Positions 30,791 through 41,860 of a stretch of 54,829 bases of DNA are shown one piece after another. The translations under genes were made by a program, and so were the position numbers. Below the pieces are notes generated by a model. It ran no database searches. It was not told the DNA's origin and was given only the letters and a program-made list of their open reading frames with translations. Source of the DNA: Chara braunii (taxonomy: Eukaryota > Streptophyta > Charophyceae > Charales > Characeae); NCBI GenBank assembly GCA_003427395.1, contig BFEA01000204.1, forward strand, positions 1,126,624-1,181,452. Direction: 5' to 3'. Position 1 is the stretch's first letter; every line of letters starts with the position of its first letter.

Positions 30791-31674
30791 TGCAAGGAAA
30801 ATGAGCAATAGCGAATTCCAGAAAACCAAGCAGCATCATACAGATGAAACCAGATAGTCTTGACCTCGAACCAGAAGCAGAATTGCAACTCGAGTTCCAC
30901 CAAATAAGAGCACACCAAAAGCTCGCAAGTGACAATGTTGGAATAGTCTCATCATCATCAACAATGAACCAATGTCGAATCCCTATCTGGCGCTCAGCGT
31001 CCAGACTACGAATGGCAGATCCTGTCTAGCCTATCTACAATGCCGCTGGTGACGTCAACAGCTTCCCGAAGTACGTGCAGATCTCGGCCAATGCCGTTCG
31101 CATCAAGCACCAGGTATGTCCCTCGCTTCACTCACAACCTCGATCCTCCACACAGATGCCACTTGCACCCAAGGACCACCATGCGCCCCATCCAGGAATG
31201 CGCAGGTCAGCTCGGCTATGGCTGCCTGCTTCTTCCCTGCTTGCCCGTGAGCGCGTAGGCACTCGCTTCAGCAGCTGGCGCAGCAGCGCTTGCGCAGAAG
31301 CAGCGAGTGCCCGAATGTCCAGCCAGCAGCCAGGCCCTTTCCGTTATGGAATGAGGCTGCCTGTCGTGGCCTGCCTGGCTGGCCCGGGCCTCCCCACGGA
31401 AGCTTCCGGTAGGCCCAAGTGGCTGAGCCCCTGTTCCAGGGAATCCTCCACACGGCCTGGGGTGGTTACCGGTGTCCAAGTGCCAGCGGGCTGTGTTCAG
31501 TTCATGCCCCGTGGCTGGCCCAGGGCCCGGGCTCTTCAACCAATTGGCGCTGCGCAACTGCCTGAATTTCCCAGCTGCGTCAAAACCCAGAATAGGCCGG
31601 CCTGCCTTCACTTAGGGCGGCCGTTCTTGCTGAAACAGGGCCCTATAGGGCTTACCGAGGCCTTGAGCCTCACA
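30791..31674 (-). repeat. Element B1 3' LTR
   Basis: 884 bp, TGCAAGGAAAATGAGCAATA ... GAGCCTCACA on the plus strand. It is in inverted orientation to LTR E (43699-44632), with which it is collinear. It has TGACGTCA at 31050-31057, CCAGGTATGT at about 31110, and the GCCTTCACTTAGGGCGG hairpin region near its right end. The polypurine tract (plus-strand TTCCCTCCTCC) follows at 31675. Confidence 0.85.
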
Positions 31675-31710
31675 TTCCCTCCTCCGTACTTCGACAGTCC
31701 TCTGAGAAGT

Positions 31711-32468
31711 TTACTGAATCTTGCGCTTTCGTTTCTGCAGCAACTTCTCATAGTGAGCGACAACTTGCGGAGCGGTCTGTAAACCGTCTGTCCTCTTTTG
31801 GATCAGTGTGATGTCTGAACCGAACGTGATATTGCAGCCTCGGCTTCGGAGGGCCCCTGCCTGTTGGTCTTGGAACCGGCATTCCTTATGGTCCACGATG
31901 TCGTCGATGTCGACCTCTCCATCCATGGTTGGGGGCAGCAGTGACCGCCGAGAGGGAAACTGGTCAGTTTCCTTGAAAGGTGCGAGTTTGGGGCGTGAAA
32001 GACAGGGTAGGTGCGAAGGTGACCAGGGATTTTTACCACATAGGGATCGTCTCCGACCACATCTAAAACCTCCCATGGTTCGAAATACTGGAGCATGAGC
32101 TTACGAGATTTTCCGTGCGCTTGCCCAAGTTCAGACGACTTCATCCAGACTCTATCCCCAACCTGAAATGCAGATAGGCGGCGATGTTTGTTCTCAGACT
32201 CTGTCATAGCCGCCCGTGCTTTGTGCATCTGATCCACTGCTTGCTGCATAAGGCCTTCATACTGGTAAGCACATTCCAATGTACCAGGCGCAACAGTGGA
32301 CTGGTTCTCAGGTAGTAAGAAACCTAGAGGCAGTTGAGGCTTGAAAGTTAGTAGCAGACTGTTGGGGCTCACCCCTGTTGCGTTGTGCACAACGTTGTTG
32401 TACAGACTGGGGATGAGAGCAAGCTTCTCATCCCAGTCCACCTGATTAGGCTTGATATAGTGCCACAT
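31711..32468 (-). pseudogene. B1 integrase C-terminus and degraded chromodomain
   Basis: Two overlapping frames. The first (31803-32468) has MWHYIKPNQVDWDEKLALIP, VGDRVWMKSSEL and PWEVLDVVGDDPYVVKIPG, the integrase C-terminal and GPY/F modules, ending at YPVFHAPNSHL. A frameshift then leads into 31711-32076, with FPSRRSLLPPTMDGEVDID and DDIVDHKECRF, the start of a chromodomain. Its later part keeps GLQTAPQVVAHYEKLL, but the central strand with the aromatic cage is not recognisable. The chromodomain is thus partly degraded. Confidence 0.75.
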
Positions 32469-32488
32469 CAGGTGTTGTACAACGTGGT

Positions 32489-33034
32489 TCAGCTGCTCCG
32501 CTTGCCCGTTTGCCTCTGGGTTGTTCCCGGAGTCATCTGCAGCTGTGTCCCTTGTTCAGCAGCTGCAGCCTTCCATAACTCACTTGTAAATCGTACATCC
32601 CGGTCACTAACAATAAACTTTCGAAAACCAAAGTCTCTGACCCAGTTCTCTTTAAACAGTTTAATCATGTACTCGGTCTTGGCTGTTTCAGGCATCGCGA
32701 CTAGCCTAGCGTACTTACTAACTCTATCCACAATGACAAAAACATATCTCATACCACTCAAGCTGGTGACCAGCGTATCAATGAAATCCATGGACAGGCT
32801 CTCACCGGGCCTTTCTGGAATTAGAAGGGGATTGAGAAACCCAAGAGGGGTCTGTGTGCGTGGCTTGTCTCTCTGACACACCTGACAAGTTTCCACGTAC
32901 AGCTTGGCGTCTTTCATCATTGTGGGCCACCAGAACTGCGGCAACAAGTTTGCTGCAGTTTTCTTATAACCAAAATGTCCTGTGGCATCATGACACTCGC
33001 CTAAAAATAAACTACGCAATGGTTTGCCACACAC
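32489..33034 (-). pseudogene. B1 integrase, HHCC module and core
   Basis: Reads ECHDATGHFGYKKTAANLLP and YVETCQVCQRDK, the HHCC zinc-binding module. The core follows: SMDFIDTLVTSLSG (first catalytic Asp) and FIVSDRDVRFTSELW (second Asp). A frameshift near 32510 moves the third acidic residue (NGQAEQLNHVVQH) into another frame, where it is still visible. All three acidic positions are recognisable, but not in one frame. Confidence 0.82.
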
Positions 33035-33852
33035 AGACGTTTATTCCCGGCCTTCTCGAGGAACAACAGGCCATCGACCAACACAAACTCGTTAGAAGTC
33101 ACCTTGTCCTTTGCCTCGAGTCTGCGTATGATCTCTGCCATAAACGAATCCTTGCAATAGGCTTCGATGAAGGACTGAGTCACATTGTCCGCAAGCCCAA
33201 ACTCAGTGATCAGAGCATGCGAAAACGCATCAACAACCTTGTTGTACTCCCCTTTGATGTACTGAGGTTCGAAGTCATACTGTTCTATGACTTCAATCCT
33301 GCGTTTCAAAGCATTCCTCATCCACCTCAAAGTCTGATGATCAGTCCTGGCGTAGAAGAATCTCCCAAGGAGATAATGTTTCCAATGGGTCAGCGCTTTA
33401 TAGATCGCATAGAGTTCCTTCTTATAGGTGGACTTAGCCAACTTCTGAGAGGGCATCTTTTTGGACATGTACTCTACGGGCTTCAACTTTTTACCCTCCT
33501 GCTGCGCAAGCACAACACCAATGCCATATTGGCTGGCATCCGTGGTCACAACGAAAGGTTTGTCAGGATCATGAAGTTTCAAGACCTCATGGTTTGTCAG
33601 AGAATGCTTCAGATGTCTGCAGGCAGCCTCACACCTGTTTGTCCGCTCCCACGAGGTGTCAAGGCCTGTGAGGTCTGACAAAGGTGCGACCAGTATGCTA
33701 TAGTTCTTCACAAAATTGTTGTAGAAGTTGATCATCCCTAAGAAGGACCTCACCTCATTTATAGACTGAGGACGCGGCCAGTCACAAATGTTGGCCACCT
33801 TCGCGTCATCGGGCTTCAATCCCTCCGCGGAAATCTCATGACTCAGATACAA
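33001..33852 (-). pseudogene. B1 RT thumb and RNase H
   Basis: Begins with the RT thumb/connection (YLSHEISAEGLKPDDAKVA, SFLGMINFYNNFVKNYS). RNase H follows, with VVTTDASQYGIGVVLAQQEG, then YKKELYAIYKALTHWKHYLL, then ARTDHQTLRWM and NKVVDAFSHAL. The four acidic catalytic positions (DEDD) can be assigned. This is the best preserved domain in B1. It is separated from the RT palm by a stop at about 33906. Confidence 0.85.
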
Positions 33853-34795
33853 GATCCGGGTGTGGCCAAACTCGCACTTCTCCCTGTTGATCTTGAACTG
33901 GTGCTACCGAAGGAGACTGAGTATTTTATCTAAATGGGCTACATGTTCCTCGATAGTCCTACTAAAAATAAGTATGTCATGGAGGTACACGATGACAAAC
34001 TTATCTAAGTAGTCATGAAAGATCCACCAAAGGTTAAGAAGGACCCCCACTATTCAGCCCCAAGGTAACAACCCCAGCCCTGAAAAGTGCATTGGAGATC
34101 ATTTTTTTCCAGTTTTTTTTTGTTTTCGTTTGTTGCCCTGTTTTGTTTTTGGTCAAGGTCTGTGTGCGCCAAGTTCGGTGTTTGTTGGGGTCTTGGAGTT
34201 CACTGTTTTGGCCAGCCCTGAAAAATCCTGAAAATCTTGAAAAACTGAAAAGAGTGAATTTTGCATGAAAACACACTTTTGCCTTGGGGTTCAAAGCCCC
34301 TTTGATCTTTTTTTTTTTTTTTTTTTTGCTGTTGGTTTATTTGGTGGCCACTCTATGGACTGGTGACAAGTCTGGCGTAAAAGGTATGGGACGTTTGTTA
34401 TAATGACCCTGAAAAAATCTTGAAATTTTCGGACTCTGTTAACCTCTTCTCGAAAGATCCTGTTCATCGCGTGCTGAAAGGTGCCAGGAGCATTGCAAAG
34501 GGCGAAAGGCATCACCACAAACTCGTACAGACCAAACCTGGTCTGAAATGCGGTTTTGTGTTGATCCTCGGGCCGGACTGCAATATGATGGTACCCAGAT
34601 TTTAGATATATCTTACTACAGTACTGACACCCTTGCACTCGGTCCAATAAGTCATCGATGCGGGGCTCTGTGTTCTTAACAGTGATGGCATTGAGGCCTC
34701 TATAGTCAATGCACATCCTCAACTTTCCCCCCTTCCTTGGTACAAATAGGACAGGAGACCCATAAGGGGAGACACTCGACCGGATCCAACCCTTA
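33853..34795 (-). pseudogene. B1 reverse transcriptase, interrupted
   Basis: The fingers and palm start at about 34722 ([57 protein letters not shown]). They are cut after RIFREEVN at about 34438. The palm resumes at about 34030 with YLDKFVIVYLHDILIFS: the catalytic motif YxDD is YLHD, so one essential Asp is His. A 400-bp insertion separates the two parts. RT activity is not possible. Confidence 0.82.
34038..34437. mobile_element. 400-bp insertion within B1 RT
   Basis: Non-coding, with T runs on the plus strand (22 T at about 34307-34328) and repeats of CCTGAAAAATCCTGAAAATC. Flanked by GTTAA on both sides (34033-34037, 34438-34442), which may be a 5-bp target duplication. A phrase ACTTTTGCCTTGGGGTTC resembles the R1 core. 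The class cannot be determined. Confidence 0.6.
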
Positions 34796-34796
34796 T

Positions 34797-35483
34797 CTAT
34801 GAGATCCTACCCTTAAGAATACTAGATTCTGGGATAATCTCTATCGCGTGGACGACCCCCCTCTCAACAACCCCCTTCGACTCTTCAAATAGATCAGGGT
34901 ACTTAGTGACCACTCCCTCTATCTCTGGAGGCATTTTCACCGGCTCACCCTCCGCAGAGACATACACTAAGTACATACCCTCCTCCAGATTTTTGCTTAC
35001 AATAATTATAGAACGCGGCCGCGCACATGCAACTTTAGGACTCAATCAGGCTACGAGCTCTATACTTACGTAATGTAGCGGTCCCGCCTCCCGGCAAAGT
35101 ATGTTTGACCACTTTTCGGTCCCAGTCAAACTGGGGTTGTGCAACCGAAAGATAGTACATATTCAACAAGATATCCATAGGGAGATCATCATTGACTAGG
35201 AATGAGATTTTATGTCTCAGCTCCCCCCTCCCACGTACGGGAAACGACACTCAATGTCTTTCAGGTAGTCATTGACTACCATGCGCTGTTTGTTGGCACA
35301 TGTCGACTCCACAGGTTGATTGAGGTGCTGCACTTGCCCTTGTAAGCGCAACCTTTCAACGCAAGCGCGGCTGATAAAGTTCCTCGTTGAATAGGGACCG
35401 TAAAAGGCCCTAGCCTTACGACCGCTTATATCTACTTCGTCGGCGAACAACTCACCCTTAGGAGCTTTAGCCATGCCGTACAA
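34797..35483 (-). pseudogene. B1 protease region
   Basis: Three overlapping open pieces. The first has YGPYSTRNFISRACVERL where retropepsins of this family usually carry D-S-G-[AS]-T-R-N-F-I-S, so the catalytic Asp and Gly are gone. ISFLVNDDLPMDILLNMYYL and QPQFDWDRKVVKH follow, then LVYVSAEGEPVKMPPEIEGV and the lead into RT. Frameshifts occur near 35220 and 35040. Confidence 0.75.
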
Positions 35484-35664
35484 GAAGCTAGCGGGTCTGA
35501 TCTAGACCACTCCTCCTCTAGCTCCTCTAAGGACTCAAACACATTCATGGAACAGAGGATCGATTGGTCCGAATGTGCTTGCGGGACGACGACAGAGTCA
35601 ATAGCTTGGGCCATCTTTCAAGATGTTTCGACCACCTCGACCCCAGCAGGAACAACTATAATTC

Positions 35665-37346
35665 CTATTGGCCCGACGTGTTTCCCGAAGCAGTGCCAAA
35701 ACTGCTGGCCACATTGCTACCCTGGGAAGCGGAGGAGAACAGCGCCTGCGCCATCGTAGGCGGGATCTTTTTTGTCACTTTATGGTTTCGACACTTGAAC
35801 TGGTTATGACCATACTGGCCACATCGGATACACGTTGCACGGGAGTAACGATCTCTCCACGCGTGATCCGTAAGCCCCGCTTTCTCCCATGGAGGAGCAT
35901 TCGGGTTTACTTGACTCTTTTGATTGGGAACCTCCATGACGTCTACCGGTCGCCTTACCTTTTTGTATTGACGCAGCGACTGCTCAACCCCTTGAAGCTT
36001 CTGTGCGACCCGTCTTTGACCCTACTCCCACCCGGAAGTTGTCGTCTAATTCACTTGTATGACCATCGTTATCGACGAACATAATGTGCCCCTTAGCCTT
36101 CCAGTTAGGAGGCAGTGTCTTTTTCCTACCATCCGTTGTGGGTTGGTGTCCATGACCGATCTTTGCTTCTAGATCAAGGGCTTTCTTGCTGAACGAGGGA
36201 AAGTTGTGTACTGTGATCATGGCCTCACGTGCCAACTGATTCCTGAGCTCTATAGGGAGACACCTCAGGTAAGTGGCAAGTAAGACCTGGGGGTTGTAAC
36301 GCACTCCAGGAACACAGATCAGACGCTCTACCGCATCCGTGGCATCCCTTACTGACCTGAACTTCCTTGAGCTCAAGGTCAATATCCCGTCGGTGGCCTT
36401 CTGAGCCTCCTGCGGGTCATGCCACCTTTCCTCCACCAGCTTGATGAAATCATCCAGTTTCTGGTTGACTGCCCAAGCTCGAAAGTCATGACTGTGTCCC
36501 TGTAATTGCTCGTACCCGCTTAACCACCTCGCTGCACTCCCCTCGAGATAGGAGGCAGCCACAAGCACTTCCTCGTGAGGCAAGGTTAACTTGCACTTCA
36601 CGTAGACGGGCACCGTCCTCAACCATGTGTCGAGGTCCTCGCCCTTCTTATCACCTGGGAAGGGTTTGGGTGACGCGATGGCAGTTTTTGGGACCCACTA
36701 TCCTTGTCCCGGTACCTGCACTATTCCAGGCTTTGGGGCCTGGGGTGCAGGCTGCTGTACTAGCTGCTGTGGGGGCTGTGTGCTCTGCGGCTGTGCTGGC
36801 TGCGAGACGACAGGCTGCCCTATTACGGCAGTCTGCAACGGAGGCTGCAAAAACACTGTTTGAACAAGAGTCTGTACACTAGGACTTGTTGAGAACCCGC
36901 CTGTCAAAGGCATAACCAGATGGGAAGTGGCCTGTACCGAAGTTGGAGAAACTGTAAATGGGGCTACTCCAGTTACCGGTGGGACAAAAGGAGGAGTCCA
37001 CGGGCCAGGTACCTGGCCCAGATGGTGATGGTGCGACCTGAACTCGCCCGACCAGCACGGCCAGGCTCCTCTGAATGTCTTGCAAGAGAACCGTATGGTA
37101 GTCCTGCATCTCCACTACTCTGCTGCACAGAGGTGGCCATGTCGGTTGTTGAGGTAGCTGCCTCGCTTGCGAAAGCTCTGCTTGCCTCTGCGTCCCTCGC
37201 CCTCCTCTGCTGTTGTTGCCTCTCCCTAGCCTGGCGGAACAGAAGACGATCACCCTCGGTCCTAACGCTACGTGGATCGACGGGCGTCTACGGCTTGATG
37301 AACCCAGGATCCGATCGTCCAGCTGAGGGTCCTCCCTGTCGCTCAT
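35665..37346 (-). pseudogene. B1 gag
   Basis: Starts at about 37346 (MSDREDPQLDDRILGS). A Gln-rich, Pro-rich region (36698-36913) follows in another frame. The capsid-like domain is at 35984-36622 (ASYLEGSAARWLSGYEQLQG, WHDPQEAQKATDGILTLSSR, LRCLPIELRNQLAREAM). The zinc knuckle CIRCGQYGHNQFKC is at about 35830-35875 with correct spacing. At least three frame changes. Closely related to the B2 gag. Confidence 0.8.
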
Positions 37347-38402
37347 ATGCTACAACACTGTGCACTGTCTGCACTAGGGTACATTCGGTTGCCTACCGCA
37401 ACGTAGTGCTCGGACCGATTTAAAATAAATAAAAATATTTAATCGGTGGCATTATTAGACGATACACATTTGGGTCCAATAGGCAAGTCCAAATTCCTAC
37501 AAACGAAATTATTTTATTTCACTAGTTCACGAACAGAAAGCAGATAGGAGAAACAGAAAGTTCTACCTATGTTGTCTGTCAGATGTGTTAATGGTTGTAT
37601 ATCTAACTAGTCAAAATAAAAATAGAATCATTTGTATGGCTGTTTGCAGAGTGGAATTGTTCCCAAACTTGTCACCTGTAATCTACCCCTCCCTCACTTC
37701 TTCTTGATGTCACTTGACGTCAGCGTTCCTCAACAATCCAGATAGGGTGTGTGCCTAAAGGTGTGCACACGGCGCACCCCTGTGCCCCAAGTCAATGCTG
37801 AGCTGGCCAGTTCTGCACCATGTTTACCCTCACGTGCAGCGAGCCTTACACCGACGGCCCCCGAGGTCCTCACGAATTATTTAACGTCGCAAACAGGACG
37901 GCGATCACACCCAATGGAAGGTAACCCACCGGTATTTATTTATATACATCCGGTTCTCGTCTCCCCTGTAGGGCTGGCCTGCCTCTCATGACCTATCTAT
38001 AGCACAGCTGGCAGACAAAGGGCAAATCAGCAAAGCATGCATGCTCTACTCCCGGTAGGTTGGCATGGTGACCGTGACCCAGTGCTTCGTCCAGGGCCCT
38101 TCAGATGGCAATACCCTCTCCTTCCAGATGCTCCACGTGAACAATGCTGACTCTCAAGGTTGAGAGCACTCGACTCCTCATATGAGAGGACTCTCAAGGA
38201 ATAACACACATCCTCACGGTAAGAAGTGTCGAAGAGGGTAGATAAGGTTAAGAGCAACGAACCTCAAAATAGCTGCCCCCAACCACATATATTCTCACCA
38301 GATGACCTGACGTCAATTGTGATGACCAATCATTGCCTTGGCACAACCAACATTATACCGCCATTCCACCTCAACATCAATCGCACATCAGATAGTTCTC
38401 GT
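37347..38402 (-). other. B1 untranslated leader
   Basis: About 1 kb without a convincing frame. It is collinear in the same orientation with 44821-46640 after removal of the solo LTR there (shared CCCCTGTGCCCCAAGTCAA, AATTATTTAAC, GGTTGGCATGGTGACCGTGA, GACTCTCAAGGTTGAG). Homology stops near 38402. Confidence 0.7.
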
Positions 38403-38513
38403 CTGTTTCTTTCCAGGCCAACCGAAGTTAGTTGTGTATCAAAATCGGGTGTGTGTCATGCTGAGGTAGGATTTCAGTGTGGTTTCTAGTTTAGATCACA
38501 CACATTGTAGCTC

Positions 38514-40019
38514 ATGAGTGATGCAAGCAGTAGTGAGGAGGAGTTGCTAGTGGATGACCTTAGGCTCACTCGAAAACTGCTCTCAGTCGACCCTTGACTT
38601 TCCCAGAGTTACGTCCAGGAGACGAGAGAAGACTGCGGAGAGAGGCTAGAGAGAGAACAACGGCAAGAAGAGAGATGTGGCTGAGGACAGCGCCAGGTTT
38701 AGAACTACAGCTACTACCGGTACGACCATGGCTACTTCCTCTACCATGTCGCACGCCTCTTCACAGGCCACTTTGTCAGGACTCAGTCAGAGTGGTTCTC
38801 AGGCTTCCGTTAGCCAGAGTGTTGGCTTGCAAGTCAACCAACAAGCTCAACTCACGCCGGAGGATTATGAGATCCTCCAAGCAGAAGAACTTCAGGGTGA
38901 GCTACAACGGCAAGAGAGAAGAAGGAGAGCAATCTTGAGAAAAGCTAGACTAGGTAGTAGAAGACAGGAGCTAGGCGATTAGAAGCATTAGACGAGTCAA
39001 CACTTGATCCTGCGATGCGAGCGCTCCGTAACTCGCTTCTTTGTGTGGTTGAAGTGCAGGTTGTCCAGCAGGAAGTGCTGGCCGAACTAGTGGCAGGACA
39101 AAAGCAGAATCTGGCTGCACTGCAGGCTCCTCGTCCCATGTTGAGGCAGTGTCAATATGTTGTAGATCCCCCATCGGTTGTGGGTCCATCGATGACGTCG
39201 TCGCCGCCTGGGCCCTCTTTCTCACCTATGTTTGGCATGCCCCCTCCAGGTGGTTATGTAGCGACTAGTGGTCCGGTTCTTAGAACTTCAGCCGTACCAT
39301 CCACGATAGTGGTTACTACAGTCCCACGGTCAAGTCAGGTTCAAGTTAGTATGCAGCAACCTGTTTCGGTGGCTATGCGGCCACTGCAGCAATCTCCTGT
39401 GCCAACGCAGCCTATGCAGTGGATGCCCAAAATACCCTTGCTGAGTCCTAAACCCTTCTCTGACGATAGGAAGAAGGATGAGGACTTGGATACGTGGGTG
39501 AGGACGGTGCCTACCTATGTGAGGCACAAGCTTACCAGGCCGGAGCAAGAAGTTGTAGTGGCTGCCTCCTTTTTAGAGGGTTCAACAGCTCGCTGGTTGA
39601 ATGGCCTAGTGCAGCAACAGGGCTACGGTCAGAACTTCGATCCTTGCGCCTAGACCCAGACATTGGAAGAGTTCGTATGATCCGTGTACAATAGGTGGCA
39701 TGACCCTCAAGGGGCTCAAAAGGCCACATACGCAATCAACAGTCTTTGTGCCAGAAGGTACACAAATGTTCAAGAGCTCACGCATACCGTAGAACGTCTG
39801 CTCATGGTACCTGGTGTGCACTATGACCAGCAGGTTCTCTTCACAGATTACCTAAGACGTTTGCCTTCAGAGGTTAGGACAAAGCTGGTGGATGAGGCCT
39901 ATGTCGAGCAACACAACTTTGCCTCCTTCAACAAGGAGGCCTTAGATATAGAGGCGAAACTGGGGTCCGCGCACCCGAGTCAAGGAGATGGTAGGAAGAA
40001 GAGACTACCCCAGGACTGA
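38514..40019 (+). pseudogene. B2 gag
   Basis: The ATG at 38514 opens with MSDASSSEEELLVDDL and stops at 38594. The next pieces are 38677-38982 (LQAEELQGELQRQERRRRAI, a charged helix), 39015-39653 (KPFSDDRKKDEDLDTWVRTV, AASFLEGSTARWLNGLVQQQ) and 39684-40019 (WHDPQGAQKATYAINSLCAR, LRRLPSEVRTKLVDEAYVEQ). It corresponds to the particle-forming Gag of Ty3/gypsy elements. Stops at 38594, 38980 and 39651 and frame changes break it. Confidence 0.8.
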
Positions 40020-40037
40020 AAGAAGAAAGGACAACTA

Positions 40038-41202
40038 ATGTTCGTCGACCACGATGGTCAGACGACAAAAATTGACTTCCCAGACCTTGGGGAGGAGACA
40101 GAGCACGATGGGGCCAGCGAGACTTCGGATGGGGGAGTCGTGGCACCCATCAAACAAAATGCTAGGGGGACCGAAAAAAAGAAGGTAGTACGGTCCACGG
40201 GTCAGGGCAACCAAGGAATGCCCACATGAGTGAAACTTGGTTTAGAGTACGAGGTGTGGAGGGACCGAGTTGCTAGGGGTACGTGTATGAACTGTGGCAA
40301 CTATGGCCACACGTCCCGAACGTACCGAGGCCAGAAAGTCCTAACGAGGGTAGCCTCTCCAACGGTGGTGGGACTATCTTCGAACCTTGGAGGTGCTTCT
40401 GCGAGCACTTTGCAGGGAAACACCTCGGGCCAGTAGGAGTTTTAGTTGCTCTTACTCGCGTTGAAGTGGTAACGTTGCCTTCCCCACTTCAGGCGTTGGC
40501 CAGGGCTAGTGACCCACGTATTGCCCCGCAGACACATTCAGACCCACCGACGCTCTGTTCGAGAGATGTGTCTGAGGCCCTAGAAGAGTTAGAGACTGAG
40601 TGGTCAGAGAAGGACCCCAGAGACTCTTGGGCGATGATTAGTAGAGGTCCAAAAGGTGAACACTTCATGGTAGAGGTTGTTGTTGGTGGCCGCAAGGTTG
40701 GCGCCTTCGCAAACATAGGCTCTACACGAAACTTCATCAGCCGTGCTTGTGTGGATAGACTGCGCTTAGGGGACCAACTGCAGCGGCTTAGCAGAACTGT
40801 AGCTTCTACACTAGCCAACACGCAACAAATGGTAGTAAGAGACTATGTCAAGGACGTAGTCTGTTCCTTCTCTTATGGAGGAGGGGAAGTGAGACATAAA
40901 ATCTCATTCCTCATCAACGACGAACTGCCCTTCCATATGTTACTAGGCATGTACTACCTCGAGGTCGCGCAACCTCAGTTTGATTGGGATAGGAAGGTGT
41001 TAATACACAAGTTGCCAAACGGTAGGACCGTTAGAATGCAGAAGTATAAAGCTAGCAATCTAGTGGAGAACTACGGCTGCATGTGTGCTTCCTCTTTCTA
41101 TTACTACAAGCAGAATCGGGAGGAGGGCATGTATCTAGTCTTTGTCTCTGAGAAAGGGGAGGCCGTTAAAACACCCCCAGAGATAGAATCAGTCGTCGCA
41201 CA
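40038..41202 (+). pseudogene. B2 zinc knuckle and protease
   Basis: At about 40286-40330 the knuckle reads CMNCGNYGHTSRTY: the last Cys of C-X2-C-X4-H-X4-C is Tyr. The protease region follows in another frame, with GRKVGAFANIGSTRNFISRA where DSGSTRNFIS is expected, so the catalytic Asp is absent. ISFLINDELPFHMLLGMYYL and VAQPQFDWDRKVL complete the fold. The frame runs into an undetermined base at 41203. Confidence 0.8.
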
Positions 41203-41421
41203 NGGGATAGAAAGGTGTTGATCCACAAATTGCCCAATGGTAGAACTGTTAGATTGCAGAATTACAAAGCTAGCAGTCTGATAAAAAACTACGGGTGCAT
41301 GTGTGCATCGTCTTTCTATAACTACTATAAGCAGAATCGGGAGGAGGGCATGTATCTAGTCTTTGTCTCTGAGAAAGGGGAGGCCGTTAAAACACCCCCA
41401 GAGATAGAATCAGTCGTCGCA
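40986..41421 (+). other. 218-bp tandem copy around one N (possible misassembly)
   Basis: GGGATAG...GTCGCACA occurs twice, at 40986-41202 and from 41204, joined at a single N (41203). The first halves differ at many positions, while the last 90 or so bases are identical. That pattern is expected if two different element copies were joined by the assembler. Confidence 0.75.
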
Positions 41422-41860
41422 CAATATTCTGAATTTTTTAAGGAGCCCACAAGTGTGGTAGAAAGGGAGGTGGTCCATGCGATAGAGGTTGTCCCAGGTA
41501 GTAAGGTGCCTAGAAGACAAATCTATAGGATGTCTCCTGTGGAGTTCGATGAGCTCTGCCGCCAGCTCAAGGAGCTCACAGAAAAGGGATGGAGTCGTCT
41601 TAGTACCTCCCCTTACGGTGCACCAGTCTTATTTGTCCCAAAGTAGGGAGGTAGCCTGAGGATGTGCATTGACTATAAGGGCCTCAATGCCATCACCGTT
41701 AAGAACGCGGAGCCCTTACCCCGCATCGACAACCTCCTGGATAGAGTGCAGGGATGCTGGTACTTCACCAAGATAGATCTGAAGTCCGGGTACCATCAAA
41801 TTGCCAATAGACCTGAGGACCAACACAAAACCGCATTTCAGGCCAGGTACGGTCTCCGCT
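41215..41860 (+). pseudogene. B2 protease-RT linker and RT fingers
   Basis: VYLVFVSEKGEAVKTPPEIE-type linker, then VPRRQIYRMSPVEFDELCRQ and GWSRLSTSPYGAPVLFVPK, then a stop. [20 protein letters not shown] and TKIDLKSGYHQIANRPEDQH follow. The sequence ends at FQARYGL, before the palm, and is fused to integrase near 41850. Compared with B1, roughly 400-500 residues are missing at the junction. Confidence 0.8.

Larger units (their letters stand above)
30791..38402 (-). mobile_element. Element B1: chromodomain-type Ty3/gypsy, 5' LTR missing
   Basis: Minus-strand order from the right: untranslated leader, gag, CCHC, protease, RT (interrupted), RNase H, integrase, degraded chromodomain, polypurine tract, 3' LTR (30791-31674). 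The leader is cut near 38402, before the primer site that the homologous leader of unit F still has. Several stops and frameshifts, an insertion in RT and altered catalytic residues make it non-functional. Element B2 of the same family starts in the opposite direction about 110 bp away. Confidence 0.88.
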
